A stretch of DNA of 64,000 nucleotides, taken from assembly GCF_002741945.1 (NCBI RefSeq), contig NZ_MDVN01000009.1:124001-188000 (forward strand), read 5' to 3'. The stretch is from Gaetbulibacter sp. 4G1 (GTDB lineage: Bacteria > Bacteroidota > Bacteroidia > Flavobacteriales > Flavobacteriaceae). The position numbers and the translations under genes are program-made. The notes beneath the pieces are model-generated. The model did not search any database. It saw nothing but the letters and a program-made list of their open reading frames with translations, and was not told where the DNA came from. This document shows positions 47,392-57,017 of this stretch, piece by piece; position 1 is the stretch's first letter; every line of letters starts with the position of its first letter.

Positions 47392-48180
47392 ATGCAAACA
47401 GAAAAAGTAGTTAATCATATTGTTAATTGGTTAAAAGAATATGCAACTAATGCCCGTGTAAATGGATTTGTTGTAGGGATATCTGGTGGTATTGATTCAG
47501 CTATAACATCAACTTTATGCGCCAAAACAGGTTTAAATGTTTTATGTGTAGAAATGCCCATACATCAAGCCCCAAGCCATGTTACCAGAGCTCAAGAACA
47601 CATTGCTCAACTAAGGAGTAGGTTTGATAATGTTGATGATACGCGTACTGATTTAACTCCAGTTTTTGAAGAATTTAAAACTGAAGTGTTTTTTGACGGC
47701 GACCAAGCTACTATTGATATGGCTTTAGCAAATACTAGAGCTCGTTTAAGAATGACAACGCTTTACTACTACGCTGGCCTTTATAAACTATTGGTAGCAG
47801 GAACTGGTAATAAAGTAGAAGATTTTGGAGTTGGTTTTTATACCAAATACGGTGATGGGGGTGTAGATTTAAGCCCAATAGCTGATTTAATGAAATCTGA
47901 AGTTTATAAATTAGGTGAGTTTTTGCAAGTACCAGATTCTATAATGAAAGCAGCTCCAAGTGATGGCTTATTTGGTGATGCCAGAAGCGATGAAGACCAA
48001 ATTGGGGCTTCATATCCAGAACTTGAATGGGCAATGCAAATGGATGAAGCTGGTAAAACTGAAAGTAGTTTTTCTGGTAGAGAGTTGGAGGTTTTTAAAA
48101 TCTATAAACGTTTTAATACATCGAACAAGCACAAAATGATTCCTATACCAATTTGCATAATTCCTAGTAATTTCAAGTAA
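47392..48180 (+). CDS. nadE: Ammonia-dependent NAD+ synthetase
   Basis: 262 residues from the ATG at 47392 (MQTEKVVNHIVNWL). A longer frame from 47335 runs through the promoter region. The PP-loop SGGIDSA (~32) and later marks ARLRMTTLYYYA, GTGNKVEDFGVGFYTKYGDGG and PSDGLFGDARSDEDQIG are those of NadE. It makes NAD+ from deamido-NAD+, ATP and ammonia. There is no glutaminase domain, so it needs free ammonia. Confidence 0.95.
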   Translation: MQTEKVVNHIVNWLKEYATNARVNGFVVGISGGIDSAITSTLCAKTGLNVLCVEMPIHQAPSHVTRAQEHIAQLRSRFDNVDDTRTDLTPVFEEFKTEVFFDGDQATIDMALANTRARLRMTTLYYYAGLYKLLVAGTGNKVEDFGVGFYTKYGDGGVDLSPIADLMKSEVYKLGEFLQVPDSIMKAAPSDGLFGDARSDEDQIGASYPELEWAMQMDEAGKTESSFSGRELEVFKIYKRFNTSNKHKMIPIPICIIPSNFK

Positions 48181-48281
48181 TTATTGTGATTATAACAAAA
48201 AGTCTTATCTTTACCACAAGGTAACTCTCTCAATTATAGTTGTAAAACCTCTAACAATTATAATAATAAAACCCTAGAACA

Positions 48282-48911
48282 ATGATTAAATTACTAATAG
48301 CAGACAACCACCCAATTATTAGAAAGGGATTAGAACATCTCTTTTCAGCATCTTCAAACATAAAAATTGTTGGAAGTGTAGATGATGGCGAAGCCATCTT
48401 AGAATTTGTAAAAAATAATGATGTTGACATTATTTTAACCGAAACAGATTTTCCAAAACTTAACGGTTTAACCGTTTTACGTTATTTAAAGAAAGATTAT
48501 CCAGATATTAAAACCATCATTTTTAGTAGCCAACCAGAAGAAGTATATGGTATTAACACCATTAAAGCTGGCGCTTCTGGATATATTTCTAAATCAGTTA
48601 ATATCATAACCATTAACGATGCTATTTTAAGAGTTTCTGATGGTGGTATTCACTTAAGTGATGCGCTTACGCAACAACTAGCTTTTGGAAGTAAATCAAA
48701 TAAATCTGGAGCTTTTTACAAAAAACTATCAACTCGTGAGTCAGAAGTTTTAAAGCTTTTAACAATTGGTAGAAAAAACAAAGAAATTTCCAAAGAGCTA
48801 AATATTAACGAAAAAACGGTAAGCACATACAAAGCTCGTTTAATGAGAAAACTAAAAGTTAACAATTTAGTTGATCTTGTAAATCAAGCAAAGCTTACTG
48901 CAGAATTATAA
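48282..48911 (+). CDS. NarL-type response regulator with Glu at the phosphoacceptor site
   Basis: 209 residues: receiver domain (~1-120) and LuxR HTH (~145-205, KKLSTRESEVLKLLTIGRKNKEIS). The usual Asp before MP is Glu54 (TETDFP), the acidic pair is D8-N9, and Lys104 is kept (YISK). Glu at this position often mimics phosphorylation in response regulators, so this one may be constitutively active or respond by other means. No histidine kinase gene is adjacent. It is convergent with dnaG, overlapping by 6 bases. Confidence 0.85.
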   Translation: MIKLLIADNHPIIRKGLEHLFSASSNIKIVGSVDDGEAILEFVKNNDVDIILTETDFPKLNGLTVLRYLKKDYPDIKTIIFSSQPEEVYGINTIKAGASGYISKSVNIITINDAILRVSDGGIHLSDALTQQLAFGSKSNKSGAFYKKLSTRESEVLKLLTIGRKNKEISKELNINEKTVSTYKARLMRKLKVNNLVDLVNQAKLTAEL

Positions 48912-50864
48912 TACACGATTCAGCTTTCTAGACAATAACATTTTTAGACTCGAATAGTCTTTTACTTCTTCAAGTATATTTCTATTCGTGTCTATTTTAT
49001 TTTGTAAAGTTTCTTGCTGAAATTCTTTAACTTTTTGGTCTATTAAAAAGCAGCGTAAGCTTAAAATGGTTTCGCTTACTAGTTGGGCAACATTTTGATT
49101 TTTTTCTTTTGGAAATATATTCATTCTATTCCAATCATCTAACATGTATCGCTCATCTTCCATTAATATTGTTGTTATTTGACTAGATGTTTCAGAATCA
49201 ACAGAGTTTATAAATGATTTCAAGTTGAACTCAGTACTCTGATTTAAAGTATCAATAATCGTATAATACAAGGTTTTAAACTGTTCGTTCGAGAATTCCA
49301 TTTCATCATCTTGTAAGTCTAAAAATACTTTTTCAAATACTTTGGCTTGATGAATTACTGGCTCTAAAATAAGGTCGCCTTTATCATTTTCTTTTAAAAC
49401 TAAATCCTCAAAGTCTTCGGTCTTGTTACCGTATAGCAGTAAAACCTCAATTATCTTTCGTTCTAAGACGTACTGTACATCAACTTTTTTTACAGGTTGT
49501 TGGTGCTTAATAACATCAAAGGCCTTTTGCTCATTTTTATATTTTTTATTTTCCTCTTGAAATTCTTTTTTATTAATTTGAGCTAACGTACTAAATAAAA
49601 CCTCTTCACTAATGTCCATAATTCTTGCACATTCTTGAATATAAATTTCTTTTTTAATACGATCAGGGATTTTAGAAATACTGTTTACAATATCTCTAAC
49701 TGTTTCGGCTTTTTTTATTGGGTCATTTTTTGAATCTTCAAATAATACTGAGGCTTTAAATTGAATAAAATCCTTTGCATTTTCATTTAAATAAAGTGCA
49801 AGTTTATCAAGTGTATGTTTTTTAGAAAAACTATCAGGATCTTCTCCTTCAGGAAACGTACAAACTTTTACATTCATCCCTTGTTCCAAAATTAAATCTA
49901 TACCACGAAGAGAGGCACGCATCCCTGCTGCATCGCCATCAAAAAGCACCGTAATATTTTTTGTAAGTCTGTTTATAAGTCTTATTTGCTCAGAAGTTAA
50001 AGCAGTACCAGATGATGATACTACATTTTTAATTCCTGTTTGATGAAATTGAATAACATCGGTATACCCTTCAACTAAGTAACAATTATCTTCCTTTGCA
50101 ATACTTTGCTTTGCATGATAAATACCATATAGTACTTTACTTTTATGATAAATATCGCTTTCAGGAGAATTTACATATTTCGCTGCTTTCTTGTCGGTAA
50201 TCAAAATACGACCACCAAAACCTAAAACACGGCCACTCATACTTTTTATAGGAAACATTACACGGCCTTTAAACCTGTCAAAGCGCTTACTTTCTTTAAC
50301 AATGGTAAGTCCTGTTTTTTCAAGGTAATCTATATTATATCCTTGCTTTAAAGCTTCGTCTGTAAAGGCTTGCCATTCATCTAAAGAATACCCTAAATCA
50401 AACTTTTTAATAGTATCTTCAGTAAATCCGCGTTCTTTAAAATAACTTAATCCAATCGATTTTCCTTGGTCAGTTTTATGTAATATTTTTTGAAAATATG
50501 TGCTTGCGAACTCACTAACCAAATACAAACTTTCTCGTTCGTTTGCAGCTTCCTTTTGTTCATCGGACTGAACTGTTTCTTCAATTTCAATATTATACTT
50601 TTTTGCCAGATATTTTATCGCTTCAGGATACGTAAAATGCTCGTGTTCCATTAAAAAAGACACTGCTGTCCCTCCTTTTCCTGTAGAGAAATCTTTCCAG
50701 ATTTGTTTTACTGGAGACACCATAAAACTTGGTGAACGCTCATCACTAAACGGGCTTAATCCTTTAAAATTACTACCAGCTTTTTTAAGCTGAACAAAAT
50801 CACCTATTACCTCCTCTACTCGGGAAGTATCAAATACTTGATCTATGGTTGATTGTGATATCAA
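48906..50864 (-). CDS. dnaG: DNA primase DnaG, zinc-finger ligands missing
   Basis: 652 residues. The N-terminal CHC2-like domain keeps its frame (GSNFKGLSPFSDERSPSFMVSP), but the four zinc ligands are replaced: S37, S40, D58 and T61. The TOPRIM core is intact with VEGYTDVI and LFDGDAAGMRA (~300). A DnaB-interacting C-terminal region follows. It makes RNA primers for replication. Loss of zinc ligands is, from memory, common in Bacteroidota DnaG, so it is probably lineage-typical and functional. Confidence 0.93.
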   Translation of the reverse strand: MISQSTIDQVFDTSRVEEVIGDFVQLKKAGSNFKGLSPFSDERSPSFMVSPVKQIWKDFSTGKGGTAVSFLMEHEHFTYPEAIKYLAKKYNIEIEETVQSDEQKEAANERESLYLVSEFASTYFQKILHKTDQGKSIGLSYFKERGFTEDTIKKFDLGYSLDEWQAFTDEALKQGYNIDYLEKTGLTIVKESKRFDRFKGRVMFPIKSMSGRVLGFGGRILITDKKAAKYVNSPESDIYHKSKVLYGIYHAKQSIAKEDNCYLVEGYTDVIQFHQTGIKNVVSSSGTALTSEQIRLINRLTKNITVLFDGDAAGMRASLRGIDLILEQGMNVKVCTFPEGEDPDSFSKKHTLDKLALYLNENAKDFIQFKASVLFEDSKNDPIKKAETVRDIVNSISKIPDRIKKEIYIQECARIMDISEEVLFSTLAQINKKEFQEENKKYKNEQKAFDVIKHQQPVKKVDVQYVLERKIIEVLLLYGNKTEDFEDLVLKENDKGDLILEPVIHQAKVFEKVFLDLQDDEMEFSNEQFKTLYYTIIDTLNQSTEFNLKSFINSVDSETSSQITTILMEDERYMLDDWNRMNIFPKEKNQNVAQLVSETILSLRCFLIDQKVKEFQQETLQNKIDTNRNILEEVKDYSSLKMLLSRKLNRVL

Positions 50865-50936
50865 ATTTTAAAAATTTAAGAACAGTAAAAATAATATATT
50901 TTTAAGGATTGTGAGCATTTTAAGAGAGAACATAAA

Positions 50937-50964
50937 AAAGCATTAAAATTAATTTTAATGCTTT
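50937..50964 (-). terminator. Terminator of the sigma/anti-sigma/OMP operon
   Basis: A 13-bp perfect inverted repeat (AAAGCATTAAAAT / ATTTTAATGCTTT) with a 2-base loop is followed by a T run on the minus strand, 30 bases after the stop at 50994. Confidence 0.8.
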
Positions 50965-50993
50965 CAAATACTAACTCTAAACTTTAATTGTAG

Positions 50994-52091
50994 TTAATCC
51001 ATATCAAATCGTACTCCAAGAGATATATTATTCTGCTCTATAATTTGATCTTTAAAAATAGGTGACAAATCGTATTTTACATATAAAGCAGTACTACCAA
51101 CCGCAATATAACTACTTATCCCATATACCAAACTAGTAGTATTTAAACCTCCTTTAATTTTATCTTTCTGCCTTTTTCCATCTACTGTATATTTCAATTT
51201 TTGGCGCGTACCTATATTGAATCCTGCATATCCTCCAATTCCAATTTTAAATTTATTCCGAGTAGAATATCTAAAATAGGTGTCTTTTTCAATCTTTTTT
51301 GACGGCCCAAATTCAAAATGCATAGGAAATACTAAATTAGTAATGGACAGTTTAGATTTTTTAAGGTTTTCAGGAAATACTTCCAACATGGTTTGATTGG
51401 CTTGACGAACAAAATATTGATTATCGTTTGGTTTTAATCCGTTAATTTGAAACGAATACCCATATTTAAAGCGTAAAAAATTGGTGTTTTTAAATACACG
51501 TGTTTTCCACGCCCAACCAATTTCAAAAAATCTAGAGCCTCCAAATTTGTATGGCGAATCATCAAGTTTTTCTCCTTCAATAATAGCATTATTTAAACCA
51601 AAGGCTATTACTAAATCACTAGTAGTTCGTCTATCATATTTTCTTTTTTTATGCTTATCATCTTTCCTTGTTCCAATAAATATAAACTCATCGTTTACCT
51701 CATCTCCCCTTCCAATACGAAAAACGAAACTATCGTCTTCATCATCTTCTTCATTAACATCATAAACTTCACTGTTACGCTGTAAAAGCAAAATCTTATT
51801 ATTAATAATTGCTATTCTATTTTCAATATTTAAAGCACGTTTTTTTGCTACTTTCTTTTTTAATTTATTGGCTTCCTCTATTGTAATTTCATTTCTATCC
51901 AATTGTTGGTTGATAGCTTCAACCTCTTCTTTTAAATACTCGCGTTCTTGAGTTTTTATTTTGTCCTTTAATGCCTTTAAAGTTTTTATTTTTTCTTGAT
52001 TGTTTGCATTAGTGATCGTGTCTTGTGCATTGATTAGGTGCACATTTAAACACAACACAGCTAACACCAAATACTTAGTAATTGTTTGCAT
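50994..52091 (-). CDS. Outer-membrane beta-barrel protein with coiled-coil N-terminus
   Basis: 365 residues: signal peptide (MQTITKYLVLAVLCLNVHLINAQ), a charged helical region (~30-110), an acidic linker (EEDDEDDS) and a C-terminal barrel-like region (~160-365) with alternating strands such as FFEIGWAWKTRVF, FLRFKYGYSFQING and ISLGVRFDMD. It is the last gene after an ECF sigma factor and its anti-sigma, a gene order often seen in Bacteroidota. It may be a target or partner of that envelope-stress pair (inference). Confidence 0.7.
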   Translation of the reverse strand: MQTITKYLVLAVLCLNVHLINAQDTITNANNQEKIKTLKALKDKIKTQEREYLKEEVEAINQQLDRNEITIEEANKLKKKVAKKRALNIENRIAIINNKILLLQRNSEVYDVNEEDDEDDSFVFRIGRGDEVNDEFIFIGTRKDDKHKKRKYDRRTTSDLVIAFGLNNAIIEGEKLDDSPYKFGGSRFFEIGWAWKTRVFKNTNFLRFKYGYSFQINGLKPNDNQYFVRQANQTMLEVFPENLKKSKLSITNLVFPMHFEFGPSKKIEKDTYFRYSTRNKFKIGIGGYAGFNIGTRQKLKYTVDGKRQKDKIKGGLNTTSLVYGISSYIAVGSTALYVKYDLSPIFKDQIIEQNNISLGVRFDMD

Positions 52092-52164
52092 AACTGTTCG
52101 TTTATTTGATTTTTGATTAAATGATTTTTTACTATTTATAAATTTCTACTTCAATATGGCTAAA

Positions 52165-52929
52165 TCAATCGTTACGTTGTGCTACTGCAGTTTTAACCGA
52201 ATTATAACTGGATTTTAAAGCTTCCAAAACTTTATTTCTAAAAGACTGGTCTAATTCTTCTTCTACATCCTGAAGTAATAAATTTGCATCAACAATTCCT
52301 GTAGAATCATTATATAATTGTTCTAAAGTGATTTCCTTTTGTGCTTCGGCAAGTAAAGCATCAATAACCTGGTCATTAACAACTAAATTGCTGTCTTTTA
52401 ATTTTTTAATTTGAGCTACCAAATCTTTAACCTTTTGGTCTTCGAAAGTTAAATTATTAGCAATTTTTTCTTCAGATTGAAGAGGTTTATTTTTTAATTT
52501 TGGTGTATCTTTTTCTTTAGCTATAGCAATGTTTTCTTTTATTAAATTTTGCTGAATTATAATTGCTTCATTTTTAATTTGGCTAGTCTTTTTTTCTTCA
52601 TTAAACTTAGTTTCTTCTTTAGCTCTCTTTAACTCTTCAATGTTTTCTGTTACTATTTTAGTGTTATCATCTTGTTTTACAACTTCTGGAGTAACAACAA
52701 TTTTTGGAGTAATCTGATCTATTGGCTTACTCTTAAAAAATTGAGACCCTACCAATAAAACACCTATAATACTAGCAGCAATACCTAACCACCAAAACGT
52801 CTTATTACTTCGTTTTTCTTCTCGGCTCTCTAAACGTTTAGAGAGTCTATCCCATGCATCTGCCGATGGTTTTATAGTTCTTTTATCAAGCTTTTCCTTA
52901 ATATTTTCTTCAAACTTAATTGGTGCCAT
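52165..52929 (-). CDS. Putative anti-sigma factor, single TM
   Basis: 254 residues: a cytoplasmic N-terminus (~1-45, IKPSADAWDRLSKRLESREEK) typical of sigma-binding proteins, one TM helix (~46-62), and a Lys/Glu/Asn-rich periplasmic part. The start overlaps the sigma gene end by 14 bases. It probably holds the upstream ECF sigma factor at the membrane. No zinc-binding HxxxCxxC motif is present. Confidence 0.7.
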   Translation of the reverse strand: MAPIKFEENIKEKLDKRTIKPSADAWDRLSKRLESREEKRSNKTFWWLGIAASIIGVLLVGSQFFKSKPIDQITPKIVVTPEVVKQDDNTKIVTENIEELKRAKEETKFNEEKKTSQIKNEAIIIQQNLIKENIAIAKEKDTPKLKNKPLQSEEKIANNLTFEDQKVKDLVAQIKKLKDSNLVVNDQVIDALLAEAQKEITLEQLYNDSTGIVDANLLLQDVEEELDQSFRNKVLEALKSSYNSVKTAVAQRND

Positions 52930-53479
52930 AGCTTGTTTTATTTAATTTTTTAATGTTTTCTTGAAGCAGTTTACGTGCTTTAAATAACTGCGATTTTGAA
53001 GTGCCTTCGGTAATATTTAACATGTTTGCTATTTCTTGATGTTTATACCCTTCAATGGCATACATAACAAATACCATTCTGTAACCATCTGGTAGTGCGT
53101 CTATAAGTTGTTGTATTTCGGCAACTTCAATATCAGTTTTAATATTATTTACATAATCATTTTTATAATCAATATCTTCTGTAAAAAACTCAATATTATT
53201 TTTCTTGCGTAAAAACGAAATCGATTCTCGTACCATAATACGCCTTATCCACCCTTCAAAACTACCTTCACTCTTAAAACTTTTTAAATTAGAAAAAACC
53301 TTAAAAAACCCATTAAGCATTGCTTCTTCAGCGTATTGTGTATCTTTTATATAGTATCTACAAACGTTTAACATTCTTGGAGCGTGCAACTCGAATAACA
53401 CATGCTGTGCTTCTCGATTATTTTTAAGAGCTCTTTTTATAAGCTCTGATTCGTTTTTATGGAGTTGAATGACTTTCAA
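52916..53479 (-). CDS. ECF-type RNA polymerase sigma factor
   Basis: 187 residues with sigma-70 region 2 (~25-95, MLNVCRYYIKDTQYAEEAMLNGFFKVFSNL) and region 4 (~125-175, LPDGYRMVFVMYAIEGYKHQEIANMLNITEGTSKSQLFKARKLL as motif landmarks). Region 3 is missing, as in ECF factors. It is the first gene of a three-gene operon with the anti-sigma and outer-membrane protein, and probably autoregulates it. Confidence 0.92.
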   Translation of the reverse strand: MKVIQLHKNESELIKRALKNNREAQHVLFELHAPRMLNVCRYYIKDTQYAEEAMLNGFFKVFSNLKSFKSEGSFEGWIRRIMVRESISFLRKKNNIEFFTEDIDYKNDYVNNIKTDIEVAEIQQLIDALPDGYRMVFVMYAIEGYKHQEIANMLNITEGTSKSQLFKARKLLQENIKKLNKTSYGTN

Positions 53480-53717
53480 AAAATGATTTTATATGACCTT
53501 CTATTTATAAAGACGCAAATTTTATGCTAAAGGTTGTCTGAGGTGAAAAAATATTATAAAAATAACTTAAATTAATCATCTTCAAGATTAATTTACTTGT
53601 TAATGTAAGATATAGGTGCAACTGCTATATAAAAACTTAAAACAGATATTTGTTACCTTAGCGTTATATGTTATAAATATATGCATAGGCTTTAAACGTT
53701 TTAAAACGAAACAATAA

Positions 53718-54401
53718 ATGAAAAAAAACATTATCATTATGCTATTATCAGCATTTACATCAGGTGCAGTACAAGCCCAAGATTGGGCAAACTTAAAACG
53801 GTTTGAAAAAGAAAACATAGAGTTAGAAGCTCCTAAAAAAAACGAGCAGCGTATTGTATTTATGGGCAACTCCATAACAGAGGGGTGGAAAAACATTCGG
53901 CCTGATTTTTTTGCCAATAAACCATATATAAATAGAGGTATAAGTGGACAAACTACACCGCAAATGTTATTGCGATTTAGACAAGATGTTATCAATCTTT
54001 CTCCTTCGGTCGTGGTTATATTGGCTGGTATAAATGATATTGCTGGAAATACAGGTCCTTCAACTATTGAAATGATTTCAAATAATATAATATCAATGGC
54101 AGAATTAGCCAAATCAAATAATATAAAAGTTGTTTTATGTTCTGTGCTTCCTGCTTATGATTTCCCATGGAGACCAGGGCTAAAACCTGCTGAAAAAGTT
54201 ATAAAACTTAACTCAATACTAAAATCTTATGCTAAAAAGAATAATTTAGTTTATGTGGATTATTTTTCGGCAATGGTTAACAAATCAAAAGGCTTAAAAG
54301 AAGATTTAGGAAGTGATGGGATACATCCTAATGCTAAAGGGTATAAAATTATGGAACCAATTATTGAAAAAGGTATTGCTTTTGCTTTAAATAACAATTA
54401 A
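53718..54401 (+). CDS. Secreted SGNH/GDSL hydrolase
   Basis: 227 residues: signal peptide (MKKNIIIMLLSAFTSGAVQAQ), block I with Ser52 (VFMGNSITEGW), block II Gly (NRGISGQTT), block III LAGINDI and block V DGIHPNAKG with Asp and His. This is a lipase/acyl-hydrolase family active on acetyl or acyl esters of sugars, with unknown substrate here. It lies after a 238-base gap in which no gene was seen. A TACCTTAG at about 53656 is close to a -7 element. Confidence 0.85.
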   Translation: MKKNIIIMLLSAFTSGAVQAQDWANLKRFEKENIELEAPKKNEQRIVFMGNSITEGWKNIRPDFFANKPYINRGISGQTTPQMLLRFRQDVINLSPSVVVILAGINDIAGNTGPSTIEMISNNIISMAELAKSNNIKVVLCSVLPAYDFPWRPGLKPAEKVIKLNSILKSYAKKNNLVYVDYFSAMVNKSKGLKEDLGSDGIHPNAKGYKIMEPIIEKGIAFALNNN

Positions 54402-54460
54402 ATAACAATATGGGAGTTAGTAGACTAAACATTTTCTGCTAATAATATAATTAATCTTGA

Positions 54461-55504
54461 ATGTTAAGAAGACTCATTTTATTTGCCTTTTTATTTTTTA
54501 TAAGCTTTATATCTCTTGCCCAAACTCCAGAAAAAACAGTTATTGCAAAAAAAGGAGATGGTATATATTCTTTGCTTCGAAACAATGGCTTAGATCCTAC
54601 AAAATATTTAAAAAAATTTATTGCCCTAAATAAAACGCAGTTAAAACCCAATAATCAATTATTAATTGGCGAAAGTTATATACTCCCTAAAGCTGAAATA
54701 ATAATTGAAGAACCGCATACTATAACTGATAGTATTCCTTCAAAGGTTATAGACAGTATTACTGTTGTAAACAAAATTAACTTTCCTCTTTTTGGAAAAA
54801 AGCACAGTGTTTTTAATATTGAAAGCAAAAAACTTGATGGCGCTATTTATTATTTAATTTCTGGTCATGGAGGGCCAGACCCTGGAGCTATTACAACCTA
54901 TAATAACACAACTATTTCTGAAGATGAATATGCCTATGATGTTACCTTAAGACTCGCTAAACGACTTCTTTCCAACGGAGCAAAAGTTTACATTATAATA
55001 AAGGATGAAAATGATGGCATTAGAGATAAACGCATTTTAGAGATTGATTATGATGAAGTTTGTTACGTGAATAAAAAAATACCTAGAAACCAAACATTAC
55101 GCTTGCGCCAACGCACTCGAACAGTTAACACATTATACATGAAACATAAAGGTGCTTACCAAAGACTTATTGTAACTCATGTTGATAGTAGAAGTGAAAA
55201 TAAAAATATTGATGTTTTTTTCTATCACCATAAAAAAAGTAAAAACGGAAAACGATTAGCCACAAATATTCTTGAGTCTTTTAAAGAAAAATACGCTGAA
55301 CATCAGCCCAACAGAACATACGCAGGATCGGTTAGCTCCCGAGGTTTGTATTTAATTAAAAACACATTCCCGCCCATGGTTTATATTGAACTAGGTAATA
55401 TTAAAAATAAGAAAGATCAAAAACGTATTTTGGATTATGAAAACAGGGAGGCTCTCGCTAATTGGATATTTAATGGGTTGTTGATTGATTACAGTAGCGA
55501 ATAA
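54461..55504 (+). CDS. N-acetylmuramoyl-L-alanine amidase with LysM-like N-terminus
   Basis: 347 residues: signal peptide (MLRRLILFAFLFFISFISLAQ), a LysM-like wall-binding region (~25-80, VIAKKGDGIYSLLRNNGL), and an Amidase_3 domain. Zinc ligands are the His in SGHGGPDPGA (~135), Glu in SEDEYAYDV (~155) and His in IVTHVDSR (~230); the catalytic Glu lies in VYIELGNI. It cleaves the lactyl-amide bond of peptidoglycan, probably in cell separation or turnover. It starts 59 bases after the SGNH gene on the same strand. Confidence 0.88.
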   Translation: MLRRLILFAFLFFISFISLAQTPEKTVIAKKGDGIYSLLRNNGLDPTKYLKKFIALNKTQLKPNNQLLIGESYILPKAEIIIEEPHTITDSIPSKVIDSITVVNKINFPLFGKKHSVFNIESKKLDGAIYYLISGHGGPDPGAITTYNNTTISEDEYAYDVTLRLAKRLLSNGAKVYIIIKDENDGIRDKRILEIDYDEVCYVNKKIPRNQTLRLRQRTRTVNTLYMKHKGAYQRLIVTHVDSRSENKNIDVFFYHHKKSKNGKRLATNILESFKEKYAEHQPNRTYAGSVSSRGLYLIKNTFPPMVYIELGNIKNKKDQKRILDYENREALANWIFNGLLIDYSSE

Positions 55505-55524
55505 CCTTCTTTTATGTAGTTTAT

Positions 55525-56916
55525 TCAATCTAGTGTTTCAATAATGTAAAGGGGAAACGTATCTCTTAATTTTCCTTGCTCCTCATTATAAGCTTTTCTA
55601 AATTCATATTTATTAAAAATGTTTTGCTTGCCTTCTCTTAACTCATTAACTGACTGAAAGTGAGAAGACAAAACAGTTATATAATCTTGATATTTTGTGT
55701 TTTCGGAATAAATATACTCTAATACAGTATTATTATTAATATAACCCTTGAATACGCTCTTAAGTGTGCTACTTGATGCTTTAAAACCATTAATAATTAT
55801 TTCCTTTCCTACTCTTATTTTTATGGTGTCTTTAAATTTAATATAATCTTCAATAAAAGGAGGCGGAGGAGATGGAGTCAAAAGAGACTTATCAAAAAAC
55901 TTTCTATATTGTAAAACGAAAGGTGGAATTCTTTTTTTTATACCTTTTTTATCAAATCTAGAAAATTCAATATCGTTATTATACACATCATACACAATCC
56001 TATGTTGACCAATTACATATAATTCAGATTCAATCATTTTAATGTATTTTAAATCTAAGTTTTTATTAGCGGAAATAGCTACAGTTAAGTACGGCACTTG
56101 TTCTTCTCTAAGAGATAGTTTTTCCATTTTAAGAGTACGCTCCAAATCATTTAACATGATTTTATTTTTATGTTCTGTAAAAATTGCTAAACGATTAAGT
56201 TCATCTAACTGCACTTTGAATCTAATAATTGGGTCACGCCAACCTACTGTGTCATTATAAAAGTTAGACTGGGGTAAATCAATTATTGGATTATTTTTAA
56301 GCAACATTTTATCTATAGATGTATAATTAATAACATTAACCCTACTTAAAGCCAAGGTAAGAACTAATAAAACGATTAGGTGAGTAAACTGAAGCCTAAA
56401 ACGGTTCTTTTTAAAAACAGAACTTAAATTTTTCCATGATTCTAAATATAAAACAATCAAGAGAAGATAGGCAAAAGGTTTAAAGTATGGAATGAAGTTA
56501 AAATCCATACAACACATTGAAAACACACCGAAAACTAATCCAATTTTAGTAAACCAATAACTAAAATTAAAATTTAAGAATATTTGATCATTTAATATCC
56601 TCCTGCCTTTCGGATTTAGTCTCGATAAAATTCTGTTAGGTCTACTAAAAATATATAGAACAGTTATAGAATTTCCTAATACTATTGATAATCCTGCAAA
56701 AAACAAGTTATAAAAGTTTCTTTCCGATTCATTTAAAATATTAGGTAATTGTTCGAATCCAAAAGACATCACCCTAAATGATTCTCTTAAAACATAAAAG
56801 AAACTATAAATTATAAACGCAGAAAACAAACCCATTGTAACTGCTAAAACAACTCGCCCAACAGAAATATTCTTGAAGTTTATTGAAGAATCATAAAAAC
56901 GTCGATTTAGTTTCAT
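55525..56916 (-). CDS. Membrane protein with two ExbD/TolR-like periplasmic domains
   Basis: 463 residues with about five N-terminal TM helices (~20-45, 70-90, 120-140, 145-165 and 175-195), then a ~265-residue extracytoplasmic part. Two stretches of that part look ExbD/TolR-like: VPYLTVAISANKNLDL...IVYDV (~275-320) and TIKIRVGKEIIINGF...YQDYITVLSSHF (~370-430), each strand-helix-strand. No family was recognised. The ExbD likeness is from pattern only. It is convergent with the amidase gene and divergent from nothing close. Confidence 0.6.
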   Translation of the reverse strand: MKLNRRFYDSSINFKNISVGRVVLAVTMGLFSAFIIYSFFYVLRESFRVMSFGFEQLPNILNESERNFYNLFFAGLSIVLGNSITVLYIFSRPNRILSRLNPKGRRILNDQIFLNFNFSYWFTKIGLVFGVFSMCCMDFNFIPYFKPFAYLLLIVLYLESWKNLSSVFKKNRFRLQFTHLIVLLVLTLALSRVNVINYTSIDKMLLKNNPIIDLPQSNFYNDTVGWRDPIIRFKVQLDELNRLAIFTEHKNKIMLNDLERTLKMEKLSLREEQVPYLTVAISANKNLDLKYIKMIESELYVIGQHRIVYDVYNNDIEFSRFDKKGIKKRIPPFVLQYRKFFDKSLLTPSPPPPFIEDYIKFKDTIKIRVGKEIIINGFKASSSTLKSVFKGYINNNTVLEYIYSENTKYQDYITVLSSHFQSVNELREGKQNIFNKYEFRKAYNEEQGKLRDTFPLYIIETLD

Positions 56917-57017
56917 AAAGGAGATGTATACCTATAAGTAGACATGAAATATAAAACGTTACAAATTTTGTTACTGCTTGTATAATGAGATACTGAAACA
57001 AGTTCAGCATAAAAACT

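Noticed and set aside
53600-54112. 170-residue open frame on the minus strand over the SGNH hydrolase gene
   Set aside because: It lies antisense to a well-supported signal-peptide/SGNH gene, has no recognisable domain and a composition typical of reversed A+T-rich coding DNA.
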